This document shows positions 34,771-43,746 of a stretch of 64,000 nucleotides of DNA, one piece after another (position 1 is the first letter of the stretch; the number at the start of each line of letters is the position of its first letter). The stretch is from the NCBI RefSeq assembly GCF_000185845.1, contig NZ_GL629647.1, positions 1,056,115 through 1,120,114 on the forward strand, read 5' to 3'. The notes beneath the pieces are model-generated. The model was not told the origin of the DNA. It worked only from the letters and a program-made list of their open reading frames with translations, and made no database searches. This DNA comes from Segatella salivae DSM 15606. Its GTDB lineage: Bacteria; Bacteroidota; Bacteroidia; Bacteroidales; Bacteroidaceae. A program made the position numbers and the translations under genes.

Positions 34771-35696
34771 AGCCCTATTCCCCTGAAATGAAATCCGAAT
34801 GGGATGCGTTTGTTGATGCAGCTAAAAACGGATTGTTTCTCTTTTTCAGGGATTACATGGACTATCATCACGACAGATTTGAGGACCATTCGATTGTAGT
34901 TTACCGACAAAACAAGCTCTATGCGCTCCTGCCGGCAAACATTTCACACGATGTTCTCTATACACATCAGGGCCTGACTTTTGGCGGATTGATTGTCAAC
35001 GAGCATTTCACTGCGGCTGATTCTATTATAGTTTTCAAGCTCATCAATGCCTATTTGCGCAATAAAGGCATACGAAAAGTAGTGTATAAAGCTATCCCTT
35101 GGCTCTATCATCAGCAGCCCGCTGAAGAAGATCTATATGCTATTTACCGCACAACTAACGCCAAATTAGTAGCCCGAGACATATCAACTGCCATCCGACT
35201 TGACATGCCCTTAGCCTACAATGAGATGAGAAACAGGGGAATAAAAAAGGCACTTCACCATGGCATAATGGTCGAAGAAAGTAATCGTTGGACTGACTTT
35301 TGGGAGGTATTGACGACAAATCTACAAACCAAATATCATGTTTCGCCCGTTCATTCGCTGTCAGAAATACGCATGCTTAAAGCCAGTTTTCCAAACAACA
35401 TCCGTCTTTTTACAGCACAACTGAACGGCAAAGTACTTGGCGGAACGGTGGTATATGAATACGGAAATGTGGCACATACGCAGTATATTTCAGCCTCTTT
35501 AGAAGGTAAAAAACTACGCGTTCTCGACCTGCTTCTCGACAAATTGATTCATGAAGTATATCGAAACAAGATGTGGTTTGACTTTGGAAAATCCACCGAA
35601 CAACAGGGAACAATCCTCAACGAAGGCCTCATCTTTCAGAAAGAGAGCTTTGGTGGCCGTGCCGTTTGTTATGATTGGTATGAATGGGACTTATGA
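34758..35696 (+). CDS. GNAT/FemAB-like acyltransferase of the sugar cassette
   Basis: 312 residues with a tandem GNAT arrangement as in FemAB or the Acetyltransf_6 group: an N-terminal half (~1-150) and a C-terminal half with RLFTAQLNGKVLGGTVVYEYG and a WFDFGKSTEQQGTILNEGL segment typical of this fold. Position between an FdtA-like isomerase and a sugar aminotransferase suggests that it acylates the amino sugar, the step done by the beta-helix enzyme FdtC elsewhere. That role is inference. Confidence 0.68.
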   Translation: MFEIKPYSPEMKSEWDAFVDAAKNGLFLFFRDYMDYHHDRFEDHSIVVYRQNKLYALLPANISHDVLYTHQGLTFGGLIVNEHFTAADSIIVFKLINAYLRNKGIRKVVYKAIPWLYHQQPAEEDLYAIYRTTNAKLVARDISTAIRLDMPLAYNEMRNRGIKKALHHGIMVEESNRWTDFWEVLTTNLQTKYHVSPVHSLSEIRMLKASFPNNIRLFTAQLNGKVLGGTVVYEYGNVAHTQYISASLEGKKLRVLDLLLDKLIHEVYRNKMWFDFGKSTEQQGTILNEGLIFQKESFGGRAVCYDWYEWDL

Positions 35697-36793
35697 AAAT
35701 AGAATATCTTTCACTGCAACGCATCACACAACAACATGCCGATGAACTTCACAAAGCTGTGCAAAAGGTCATCGATAGCGGCTGGTATCTGCAAGGAAAA
35801 GCTACAAATGACTTTGAAACGGCTTATGCTCAGTATATTGGAACGCAACATTGCATCAGCTGTGGCAATGGACTTGATGCGCTGACCCTCATCTTTAGAG
35901 CGTATAAACAGCTTGGAAAACTTCATGAAGGCGACGAGGTTATCGTGCCCGCCAATACCTATATAGCTTCCATTCTCGCCCTAACCGAAAACCAACTCAA
36001 GCCAATCCTTGTCGAACCTGATATGCTTTTGCAACTCGATATCACACGGATTGAGGCTGCTATCACACCGAAAACACGAGCTATTCTGCTTGTACATCTC
36101 TATGGAACTTGTGCTATGCACACCACCATCAGTGCCATTTGCAAACGCCATAACCTACTGCTTGTAGAAGATAATGCCCAAGGTCACGGCCTAAAATGGC
36201 ATGAAAAACATACGGGAAGTATAGGAGATGCCGCTGCACATAGCTTCTATCCAGGAAAGAATCTGGGTGCAATGGGCGATGCAGGTGCCGTGACAACAGA
36301 CGACAATCAGCTTGCAACCATCGTCCGTTCTCTTGCTAATTATGGCAGCAATCGCAAGTATGTATTCCCCTATCAAGGCTTAAACAGTCGCATGGATGAA
36401 TTGCAAGCAGCCATATTAATGACGAAGTTGACCTACTTAGATCATGACAATCAACGTCGCCGAAACATTGCAAAACGCTATGAAGAAGCTATTCGTCACG
36501 AGGCCGTTACACTGATAAAACCACGCAATTCCGTGTTTCATATCTATCCGATATTATGCAAAAGACGCGATGAGTTGCAGCAATATCTGGCGTCGAAAGG
36601 TATTGAAACCCTCATCCACTACCCCATCCCACCCCATAAGCAGGCTTGTTATGCGGTATGGAACAGCCTACAACTCCCTATCACTGAACGTATTGCAGCA
36701 ACAGAACTCAGTCTGCCCTGCAATCAAGCCATGACCGATGATGAGGTGGAATATGTCATTCATTCGATTAACACATGGGAAAAGACAATATAA
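35693..36793 (+). CDS. DegT/DnrJ/EryC1 sugar aminotransferase (FdtB-like)
   Basis: 366 residues, PLP-dependent. The PLP lysine is in HSFYPGKNLGAMGDAG; the aspartate of the VVEDNAQGHG-type motif reads LLVEDNAQGHG. Substrate end features ANYGSNRKYVF and NSRMDELQAAIL match the FdtB/QdtB group that makes dTDP-3-amino-3,6-dideoxyhexose. The ATG at 35693 overlaps the stop of the preceding gene by 4 bases; an ATG at 35684 is less likely. Together with rmlB and the FdtA-like gene it completes a route to a 3-amino sugar from dTDP-glucose. Confidence 0.88.
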   Translation: MKIEYLSLQRITQQHADELHKAVQKVIDSGWYLQGKATNDFETAYAQYIGTQHCISCGNGLDALTLIFRAYKQLGKLHEGDEVIVPANTYIASILALTENQLKPILVEPDMLLQLDITRIEAAITPKTRAILLVHLYGTCAMHTTISAICKRHNLLLVEDNAQGHGLKWHEKHTGSIGDAAAHSFYPGKNLGAMGDAGAVTTDDNQLATIVRSLANYGSNRKYVFPYQGLNSRMDELQAAILMTKLTYLDHDNQRRRNIAKRYEEAIRHEAVTLIKPRNSVFHIYPILCKRRDELQQYLASKGIETLIHYPIPPHKQACYAVWNSLQLPITERIAATELSLPCNQAMTDDEVEYVIHSINTWEKTI

Positions 36794-36812
36794 GAACATA
36801 AAATATACAACT

Positions 36813-37613
36813 ATGAAACCCACCATTTACAAAACCACAATCGTAGTATTATTGCTATTTTTCATTCCTTTTATGCCAACAAGTCAGGCACAACAGACCA
36901 AAAAGGAACTCGTAGGAGTGCTCATTAATCATCAGTTTTATTCAAAAGATATGCCGCTTAACGAAATCATGGGCATACAGAAAGGCTTTCAAAAGCTTGA
37001 CGATGGCGAACAACATACAGTTCTTCACGTCCTTGTTCCTGACGATTTTGTAGCGCCAAAGACTTGGAAGAAATATGAAATCAAGCGCAGTAATGTTGTC
37101 AATGCCGACAAATTTGAAGCCAAAGTGCTCCTTTTTGATGAGATGAAAAAGGTAACTCATAGTGCAGACAAACAATTTAAGAACCTTAAAATCGGTCAAA
37201 AACTACCAGGAACATTCACACTTCAAGACCTCGATGGAAACACTTGGACGCAAGATTCGCTAAAAAACAGAGTAATAGTAGTTAATGTTTGGTACTCAGG
37301 ATGTGGTCCTTGCAGAAAAGAAATGCCTGAACTATCAACCTGGAAGACCCGCTTTCCAGAGGTGATTTTCCTCTCTGCAAACTTCGAAAAGCCTGAGATT
37401 GTGAAAGCTATCACCGAAAAACATGGCTTCAACTGGACGCATTTGCCCAATGATAGATACTTTACGCAATGGGTAGGTAACGAAGGTTTCCCGCTAACGC
37501 TTATCATAGCAATGGATGGAACGCTGCAATACCTCTCACACAAAACAAGTAATGAAATACGTGAAGAAGTGTTTAGACGCCTCAAATGGCTTACAACCAT
37601 ACAAAAAGAATAA
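36813..37613 (+). CDS. secreted TlpA/ResA-like thioredoxin-fold protein
   Basis: 266 residues from the ATG at 36813. A signal peptide (TIVVLLLFFIPFMPTSQAQ) is followed by a ~120-residue N-terminal domain of unknown type, then an AhpC/TSA-redoxin domain with CGPC in WYSGCGPCRKEMPEL and a cis-proline region GFPLTLII. It is likely a periplasmic disulfide reductase or oxidoreductase. An earlier ATG at 36738 overlaps the aminotransferase and would hide the signal peptide. It is the last gene of the long rightward run. Confidence 0.85.
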   Translation: MKPTIYKTTIVVLLLFFIPFMPTSQAQQTKKELVGVLINHQFYSKDMPLNEIMGIQKGFQKLDDGEQHTVLHVLVPDDFVAPKTWKKYEIKRSNVVNADKFEAKVLLFDEMKKVTHSADKQFKNLKIGQKLPGTFTLQDLDGNTWTQDSLKNRVIVVNVWYSGCGPCRKEMPELSTWKTRFPEVIFLSANFEKPEIVKAITEKHGFNWTHLPNDRYFTQWVGNEGFPLTLIIAMDGTLQYLSHKTSNEIREEVFRRLKWLTTIQKE

Positions 37614-37724
37614 GTTAGAATTAACTTAACAAAAGCCTCTTAAAGACGGCCTTTGTTTCAAACTTCAGCCCAAAGGGTCACGAATAGGGCCATTATTTGC
37701 CTGTTATGATAAGTCATTGAGTAC

Positions 37725-37809
37725 CAAAAGGTTTCATCATCACACATTATTTTCAGCACCGAAAATATGGATTTATCTTGCAAATCAAGGCGCATGATGA
37801 AACCTTTTG
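37725..37809. repeat. perfect 16-bp inverted repeat
   Basis: CAAAAGGTTTCATCAT (37725-37740) and its exact reverse complement (37794-37809) enclose 53 bases. No T-run follows on either strand, so it is not a standard terminator. It directly abuts the AAATG repeat cluster, whose ATGATGAAA word it shares. Confidence 0.6.
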
Positions 37810-37826
37810 CATCAGTTCATCATGTG

Positions 37827-37918
37827 AAATGCGTCAAATAGTGTCGTAAAATGGCTGCAATCATATGATGAAATGCAGCAGAAAGAATGATGAAATGAGG
37901 CCCATGAGACATAAAATG
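37827..37918. repeat. intergenic repeat cluster D
   Basis: CAAAT-AGTGTCGTA-AAATG at 37835-37853 is a family unit with the CAAAT left arm also seen at 60912. ATGATGAAATG occurs twice, 22 bases apart (37865-37875 and 37887-37897). ATAAAATGACC ends the cluster at 37911-37921. Confidence 0.55.
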
Positions 37919-38091
37919 ACCTGAATCAGGGTCTACAACCATTTGAAAGAAGTCTTCACTTCACTCAAAAACGTAAGAAAACACAATGAAAACCCTGTTT
38001 AATTCTACAGAATAAGCTTTCAAAAGATATGCTTTTTTGAAGAAGATACTTTACAAAGAATAAAGTAAAAACTTAGAAAAAATAATAAAAT

Positions 38092-38163
38092 CGGTTTCTC
38101 ATATTCGTTTATTTCAACCTTATTTTTGTGTTGAATTGCAAGTCAACAGAATATGAGAAACCG
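38092..38163 (-). terminator. 15-bp inverted repeat, probable lut operon terminator
   Basis: CGGTTTCTCATATTC (38092-38106) pairs perfectly with 38149-38163. The 42-base loop carries its own stem TGTTGA/TCAACA. On the minus strand ATTTTATTATTTTTTC follows, and the structure starts 17 bases past the lutC stop. This is a large branched terminator. Confidence 0.6.
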
Positions 38164-38179
38164 CAGTATGCGTGAAGAT

Positions 38180-38755
38180 TTAACCCACAAGAATCACCAA
38201 AACGGAGCGTGCTGCCTGCGCACCCATAACCAACGCCTGTTCAATATCAGCCGTTTTGCTCGGTCCACTGATAAAAGTTCCAAAGCCATAAGACGTCATT
38301 TTTATCCTCTTATAAGCCTGATGCATGTTATCTACGACTTGATTTCTGTCGAGAATAATAACTAAATTCTCTGAGATAAAACACACAACCTTCTCTTTCA
38401 TGACTTGAGGTATCCAGATACAACCATTCTCTGCCACCCCAACTTCACCCTTAACAACGCCCACATCCGTGCCATTGAGGTCACTGGCTTCGGCAACTGT
38501 GTCGGGGTTTAGTTTGGCATTGATGCCTGGAACATTACTGGCAATGACCTTAGCATCAGGATATGCCTCAGCAATTAAAGCGTTAAGGTCGTCTGTTGGC
38601 TTTGCTTCGACAATGTTTGCACCTGCAGATTTAGTCATTTCTACAAACTGCTTGATAGGCTCAGGATAGGTAAGAGCATCGATATGCAAGTCAGGCATGT
38701 CATATTGTTGACGGATATGAGAACGCAATCTATCGAGAAAATCTTTCTTTTCCAT
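38180..38755 (-). CDS. lutC: lactate utilization protein C
   Basis: 191 residues of the LutC/YkgG family (LUD domain). The core reads IASNVPGINAKLN, VGVAENGCIW, ISENLVIILDRNQVV and a C-terminal GTFISGPSKTADIEQALVMGAQ, the last being the usual family signature. With LutA and LutB it forms the iron-sulfur L-lactate dehydrogenase complex that feeds electrons to the quinone pool. It is the last gene of the leftward lutABC operon, 19 bases after lutB. Confidence 0.9.
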   Translation of the reverse strand: MEKKDFLDRLRSHIRQQYDMPDLHIDALTYPEPIKQFVEMTKSAGANIVEAKPTDDLNALIAEAYPDAKVIASNVPGINAKLNPDTVAEASDLNGTDVGVVKGEVGVAENGCIWIPQVMKEKVVCFISENLVIILDRNQVVDNMHQAYKRIKMTSYGFGTFISGPSKTADIEQALVMGAQAARSVLVILVG

Positions 38756-38774
38756 AACTATTCATTACATGATT

Positions 38775-40148
38775 TCATTTAGCCTGGCCTTTCTTCCATA
38801 ACTCGTGGAAAGACTTTTTGGCAAATTCGGGCTTCGTATGTCCTATTCCCCATGGATTGAGATGCTTGAAATGAGTCATCCTTTCGGGGACAAAGTCGGC
38901 TAAAGGAGCAAACATTAATGCCGTATGATAAAGCCAAGAACTGTCATAAAGCACTTTCATTCCTTCAGACATTGCCTTTTTCATTCTGTCAGCCTTACCC
39001 ATTTTATCAAGACTTTGACGCCAAACATAGATCTGACTACCAGGTGCTACCTCGGCCGGACAAATGTTATCACAACTCAAACACAATGAACAAGCACTGA
39101 CATCACCATAGTTTTGCTTTGGATTGTGCATCATTCCAAGATTCACTCCGATAGGTCCTGGGATGACATAAGTATAACTATGCCCACCACTTCGACGGTA
39201 AACAGGGCAGGTATTCATGCAAGCGCCACAACGAATACACTTCAAAGTTTCCCAATGATCAGGGTTAGCGAGAAGCTTACTGCGTCCATTGTCAACCAAA
39301 ACCACGTGCATTTCGCCACCTGGACGTGCCTGACGGAAATGTGAAGTGAAAGCAGTTGCAGGCTGACCTGTACCACATCGGCTTAGCAAACGATGGAAAA
39401 CAGCCAATGAATCATAATCAGGCACAAGCTTTTCTATACCCATCGAAACGATATGTAGCTTCGGAACAGAGGTTGACATATCAGCATTTCCCTCGTTCGT
39501 ACATACCACAATATCGCCTGTTTTGGCTACACCGAAGTTACAACCAGTCATTCCTGCCTCAGCTTCTATAAACTCATTACGAAGCGAATAGCGTGCACAC
39601 TGCGTAAGATATGTAGGATCATAGTTGCCAATTTCATGCGAAATGCCCTTCTCTTCGAACATCTTTCCAACCTCTTGTCGGGTTAAATGGATGGCAGGCA
39701 TAACGATATGGCTCGGCCGTTGACCTAAAAGCTGGAGGATACGCTCGCCTAAGTCCGACTCAACAACATCGATTCCACGTTCTATTAGGTAAGGATTCAT
39801 CTCACATTCCTCCGTCAACATAGACTTCGATTTGACCATCTTCTTGACGTCATGTGACTTGAGAATATCATATACAATGGCATTAAACTCGGCGGCATCA
39901 CTGGCCCAATGCACAATGACTCCACGGCTTTCGAGTTGAGAAGTGAACTGCTCAAGGTAGTCAACAAGATGTGAAAGAGTGTGTCGTTTGATATCACTCG
40001 CGTGCTGTCGCAAGTCTTCCCATTCAGGCAACTGATGCGCAGCAGCATCATGTTTCATACGAAGTGACCAGAAAGTTTGGTCATGCCATGTAGTTTTGTC
40101 ATGGTTTTCGTTGAATATGGCAGCCCTTTTTGAATGATCTGTACTCAT
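38775..40148 (-). CDS. lutB: lactate utilization iron-sulfur protein B
   Basis: 457 residues. The N-terminal LUD domain (~60-290, with EGNADMSTS and CNFGVAKTGDIVVCTNEGN) is followed by two 4Fe-4S motifs, CIRCGACMNTCPVYRR and CSLCLSCDNICP, and a C-terminal helical domain ending ELWKKGQAK. It is the electron-transfer subunit of the Lut complex, middle gene of lutABC. Confidence 0.92.
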   Translation of the reverse strand: MSTDHSKRAAIFNENHDKTTWHDQTFWSLRMKHDAAAHQLPEWEDLRQHASDIKRHTLSHLVDYLEQFTSQLESRGVIVHWASDAAEFNAIVYDILKSHDVKKMVKSKSMLTEECEMNPYLIERGIDVVESDLGERILQLLGQRPSHIVMPAIHLTRQEVGKMFEEKGISHEIGNYDPTYLTQCARYSLRNEFIEAEAGMTGCNFGVAKTGDIVVCTNEGNADMSTSVPKLHIVSMGIEKLVPDYDSLAVFHRLLSRCGTGQPATAFTSHFRQARPGGEMHVVLVDNGRSKLLANPDHWETLKCIRCGACMNTCPVYRRSGGHSYTYVIPGPIGVNLGMMHNPKQNYGDVSACSLCLSCDNICPAEVAPGSQIYVWRQSLDKMGKADRMKKAMSEGMKVLYDSSWLYHTALMFAPLADFVPERMTHFKHLNPWGIGHTKPEFAKKSFHELWKKGQAK

Positions 40149-40173
40149 AGATTTCTTTTCCTTTTATGCTAAA

Positions 40174-40911
40174 TTAGAGTCCGGCAGCCAATATTTGGGC
40201 TACATGAACGAATTGAATGGGTTTGTGTTCTCGCTTAGCAATGCCCGCCATATGCATCAAACAACTGCTATCTGGGCCTGTAACAAACTCGGCACCTGTG
40301 GCCATGTGTCGACCAATCTTATCTTCTCCCATGCGTATAGAGACTGCCGTTTCTTCAACAGAGAACATCCCTCCGAAGCCACAACACTCGTCTTTGCGGT
40401 CTGGTTCCTTAATCGTTATATCCTTGATTAACTTCAACAAGTCGATAATCTTATTGTAAGGAGGGATGTTTCGCTCGGAAGGAGCAGACAATCCAAGTTC
40501 TCTCACGCCGTGACAACTATTATGTACGCTCACCACATGAGGGAAACTACCTGGCAAAGACGTGATTTTTAGCACGTCATGTAAGAACTCTACGATGTCC
40601 ATTACCTTCTTAGAAGACAGACATTCGTGTTCCCCTTTCAGCAAACGAGGGTGATAAAACTTCACGTATGCAGCGCAAGAAGCAGATGGAGCAACAACAT
40701 AATCGAAGCCGGAAAACATGGAATCAAACTTCAAAGCCAATGACTTTGACATGCTTTCAAAGCCTGCATTCCCCATCGGTTGACCGCAACAAGTTTGCTT
40801 TTCGGGGTAACCGACGTCAACACCAAAGTGCTTTAACAGCTTATATGTGGCGACTCCGGCCTCTGGATAAAGTGCATCAACATAACAAGGAATAAACAAT
40901 CCTACTTTCAT
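40174..40911 (-). CDS. lutA: lactate utilization protein A (CCG-domain)
   Basis: 245 residues with two cysteine-rich CCG domains: FIPCYVDALYPEAG with TCCGQPMGNAG near the N-terminus, and SVHNSCHGVRELG with ECCGFGGMFS near residue 180. These domains bind iron-sulfur clusters in LutA, GlpC and heterodisulfide reductase. It is the first gene of lutABC. The cytidine deaminase gene lies 27 bases upstream on the same strand and may be the true operon leader. Confidence 0.92.
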   Translation of the reverse strand: MKVGLFIPCYVDALYPEAGVATYKLLKHFGVDVGYPEKQTCCGQPMGNAGFESMSKSLALKFDSMFSGFDYVVAPSASCAAYVKFYHPRLLKGEHECLSSKKVMDIVEFLHDVLKITSLPGSFPHVVSVHNSCHGVRELGLSAPSERNIPPYNKIIDLLKLIKDITIKEPDRKDECCGFGGMFSVEETAVSIRMGEDKIGRHMATGAEFVTGPDSSCLMHMAGIAKREHKPIQFVHVAQILAAGL

Positions 40912-40938
40912 AATGTTTTTGTTATAATATAAAGCGTG

Positions 40939-41421
40939 TCATTTTCGCATGTTTTCATCCACGAAAGCAAAGGGCAAAAGGTCCTTAACACTATGTAGAA
41001 TATAAACACCTGACGTGCCAAAAAGCAACACACGGACATTTTGTTTGTATCGATCTTCTATCTCAAGCATTACTTGTCGGCATGCGCCACAAGGCGTAAT
41101 AGGATCTGACAAGAAGCCTTTCTCATTGTGAGCAACAATCGCTAATGTATCAATTGCTTGCTCTGGATAATGCGATTGAGATGCAAATATGGCTGAACGC
41201 TCGGCACATAAGCCCGAGGGGAAAGCTGCATTTTCTTGATTAGCGCCTATAACAACACGACCATCATGCAGACGCAACGCCGCCCCTACATGGAAATGGC
41301 TGTATTTGGCATAGCTATTCTTGATGGCAGCCTTAGCACATTCTATGAGGTTTTGGTCCTGTTCACTCAACTCTTCGAATTGACAGAAATCATAATCTAT
41401 TTCTATCTTCAATTTCTTCAT
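40939..41421 (-). CDS. cdd: cytidine deaminase
   Basis: 160 residues. The zinc site is clear: CAERSAIFA with the catalytic Glu, and PCGACRQVMLE. The AKYSHFHVGAALR stretch is the substrate loop. It deaminates cytidine and deoxycytidine for pyrimidine salvage. A TACCTTTG box (41451-41458, minus) lies about 30 bases upstream. It is divergent from topB and 27 bases ahead of lutA, so may share a transcript with lutABC. Confidence 0.93.
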   Translation of the reverse strand: MKKLKIEIDYDFCQFEELSEQDQNLIECAKAAIKNSYAKYSHFHVGAALRLHDGRVVIGANQENAAFPSGLCAERSAIFASQSHYPEQAIDTLAIVAHNEKGFLSDPITPCGACRQVMLEIEDRYKQNVRVLLFGTSGVYILHSVKDLLPFAFVDENMRK

Positions 41422-41553
41422 TGCGTACTAATGTTATTGAATACTATCTACAAAGGTACAAATTAAATCGAAGTATCTATATGTTAAAAGCACTTTTTTA
41501 TCAACTTGCAAGGCTTCAATCTTCATTTTCGTGACATTTTCAACAATAATTTG

Positions 41554-41561
41554 TATCTTTG
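41554..41561 (+). promoter_or_regulatory. -7 box of topB
   Basis: TATCTTTG at 41554-41561, 20 bases before the topB ATG, so the mRNA leader would be about 15 nt. No good -33 element was found. Confidence 0.45.
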
Positions 41562-41581
41562 CAGACCTAAACTAATAAAGA

Positions 41582-43696
41582 ATGATCGTCTGTATTGCAG
41601 AGAAACCAAGCGTAGCAAGAGACATAGCACGCATCTTAGGAGCCACAACGGCAAAGAGCGGATATATGGAAGGCAACGGATATCAAGTCACTTGGACCTT
41701 CGGACACCTATGCGAATTGAAGGAACCAAATGATTATCACGAGAACTGGAAGCACTGGAGTCTCGCCGCTTTGCCTATGATTCCTGAACGATTTGGAATT
41801 AAAGTCATCCCCGAAGATAGCATAAAGAAACAGTTTTCGATTATAGAGAAACTCTATGCAGGTGCAGATGAAATCATCAACTGTGGCGATGCGGGACAAG
41901 AAGGAGAACTAATCCAACGATGGGTAATGCAGAAAGCCAACGTAAAATGCCCCGTAAAACGCCTTTGGATATCTTCAATGACGGACGAAGCAATTCTACA
42001 AGGCTTCCAAAATCTTAGAGATGAGCAGCAATATCAACCGCTTTATATGGCTGGTTTGAGTCGAGCTATCGGCGATTGGATGCTTGGTATGAACGCAACT
42101 CGACTCTACACGCTGAAATATGGGCAAAATAAACAGGTGCTAAGTATAGGTCGTGTGCAGACACCTACACTGGCTTTAATCGTCAATCGGCAAAAAGAGA
42201 TTGACAACTTCAAGCCAGAACCTTATTGGGTTTTAGCCACTATATATCGTGATACCCAATTCACAGCAACGTCAGGTAAGTTTACTAATAAGGAAGAAGG
42301 CGAGAAAGCATTTGCTACAATCGAAGGAAAGCCGTTCACAATCAAAAGTGTTCAGAAGAAGAAAGGAACGGAAACTCCCCCACATCTCTATGACCTTACT
42401 TCCTTACAAGTAGATTGTAACCGTAAGTTTAGCTACTCGGCAGAGACTACTTTGAATCTAATTCAAAGCTTATATGAAAAGAAATTCACCACCTATCCAC
42501 GTGTAGACACACAGTATTTAAGTGATGATATCTACCCGAAATGCCCTCAAATACTTAATGGATTGAGTCAATGTAAGATAGAAAGTCAGCCAAAGTACAT
42601 GCCGTGGATAAGGAATTTAGCCGCCATTAGCAAGAAATTACCCAAGAGTAAGAAGGTTTTCGACACCAGTAAAGTTACAGATCACCATGCCATCATCCCC
42701 ACAGGAGTTCCTGTTCAGGGGCTAACTATCATGGAACAAAATGTGTTTGACCTCATCGCCACACGCTTTATCAGTGCCTTTTACCCTGATTGTAAGTTCT
42801 CTACCACTACAGTTCTTGGCGAAGTTGACGGCATTGAATTCAAGGTTACGGGTAAAGAAATATTGGAAGAAGGCTGGAGATGCCTCACTGAAAGCTCCTC
42901 AACAAAGAATGAAAAGAATGATATGCCATCAAATAACATGGCATCTCAAGAGAACGAAGCAAACACTTCTTCTTCTCTTCGAGGTGGAGTTGAGGGAGAA
43001 AATATTACGCTTCCCACCTTTACTCAAGGCGAAAGTGGACCTCATACGCCTACACTGACCGAGAAACAAACCACACCTCCCAAGTACTATACAGAGGCTT
43101 CACTGCTTCGAGCCATGGAAACGGCGGGCAAATTTGTTGAAGATGATGAGCTAAGAGCAGCCTTAAAAGAGAATGGAATCGGTCGACCTTCGAGCCGAGC
43201 AGGCATCATTGAGACCCTGTTTAAACGTCGATATATCCGACGGGAACGCAAGAATCTCGTTGCAACGCCTACGGGAATAGAACTCATTGACATGATACAT
43301 GAGAAGCTACTCACCAGTTGTGAGCTCACAGGTATATGGGAAAAGAAGCTCAGAGACATTGAACACATGAAGTATGATGCCTCACTTTTCATCAGCGAAC
43401 TAAAGGAACAGATTGCTAATATCGTTAAAGATGTGCTCAGTGACAATAGCAATCGCCGTGTAACCATACTCTCTGATGAAGACGTAAAGAAGAAAACGAA
43501 GAAGAAAGCTACTTCAAAAAAGACTACAAACAAACCTGCAAAGAAGGCAAAAACATTAGTACCAAATGACGAACTCATTGGAAAATCCTGTCCTGTTTGT
43601 GGGAAAGGACACATCATTAAAGGTAAAACGGCTTATGGATGTAGCTGTTGGAAGGATGGCTGTAAATTCGTTTTGCCTTTCAATGACAAAGCTTAG
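41582..43696 (+). CDS. topB: DNA topoisomerase III
   Basis: 704 residues, type IA topoisomerase. The TOPRIM domain opens with CIAEKPSVARDIARILG and contains the acidic DxD region as GDAGQEGELIQRW. The active-site tyrosine is in KFTTYPRVDTQYLSD. GRPSSRAGIIETL and the KLRDIEHMK region follow, then a Lys-rich stretch and a C-terminal zinc-type motif CPVCGKG...CSCWKDGC. Between GWRCLTES and LPTFTQGE lies a hydrophilic Ser/Asn/Glu insert of ~38 residues. It relaxes or decatenates DNA; alone in the chromosome here, it is not linked to a conjugative element. Confidence 0.93.
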   Translation: MIVCIAEKPSVARDIARILGATTAKSGYMEGNGYQVTWTFGHLCELKEPNDYHENWKHWSLAALPMIPERFGIKVIPEDSIKKQFSIIEKLYAGADEIINCGDAGQEGELIQRWVMQKANVKCPVKRLWISSMTDEAILQGFQNLRDEQQYQPLYMAGLSRAIGDWMLGMNATRLYTLKYGQNKQVLSIGRVQTPTLALIVNRQKEIDNFKPEPYWVLATIYRDTQFTATSGKFTNKEEGEKAFATIEGKPFTIKSVQKKKGTETPPHLYDLTSLQVDCNRKFSYSAETTLNLIQSLYEKKFTTYPRVDTQYLSDDIYPKCPQILNGLSQCKIESQPKYMPWIRNLAAISKKLPKSKKVFDTSKVTDHHAIIPTGVPVQGLTIMEQNVFDLIATRFISAFYPDCKFSTTTVLGEVDGIEFKVTGKEILEEGWRCLTESSSTKNEKNDMPSNNMASQENEANTSSSLRGGVEGENITLPTFTQGESGPHTPTLTEKQTTPPKYYTEASLLRAMETAGKFVEDDELRAALKENGIGRPSSRAGIIETLFKRRYIRRERKNLVATPTGIELIDMIHEKLLTSCELTGIWEKKLRDIEHMKYDASLFISELKEQIANIVKDVLSDNSNRRVTILSDEDVKKKTKKKATSKKTTNKPAKKAKTLVPNDELIGKSCPVCGKGHIIKGKTAYGCSCWKDGCKFVLPFNDKA

Positions 43697-43746
43697 ACAA
43701 CGTTCATCAAGGTGAATAACCATTTGATGAATGCCCAAATTCACGC

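Larger units (their letters stand above)
37614..38179. other. convergent intergenic region rich in repeats
   Basis: 566 bases between the thioredoxin-like gene and lutC. It contains a weak stem CAAAAGCC/GGCCTTTG soon after the stop, a perfect 16-bp inverted repeat (37725-37809), an AAATG repeat cluster (37827-37918) and a 15-bp inverted repeat (38092-38163) just before the lut stop. No gene was seen. Confidence 0.6.

Noticed and set aside
38092..38163. Invertible promoter of the phase-variation type
   Set aside because: The 42-base segment is very short, no recombinase gene is near, the box lacks a -33 element, and both flanking genes converge so neither would be switched on.
38153..38365. 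70-codon plus-strand frame at the end of lutC
   Set aside because: It is antisense to lutC and overlaps the operon terminator; lutC is clearly the coding strand.
42895..43010. Insertion of a repeat element in topB
   Set aside because: The Ser/Asn-rich insert is in frame and lies at a variable loop of the family; a former repeat could not be shown from one copy.
43703..43731. TTCATCAA/TTGATGAA stem between topB and the next gene as a terminator
   Set aside because: Only 8 bp with a 13-base loop and no T-run on either strand; too weak to annotate.
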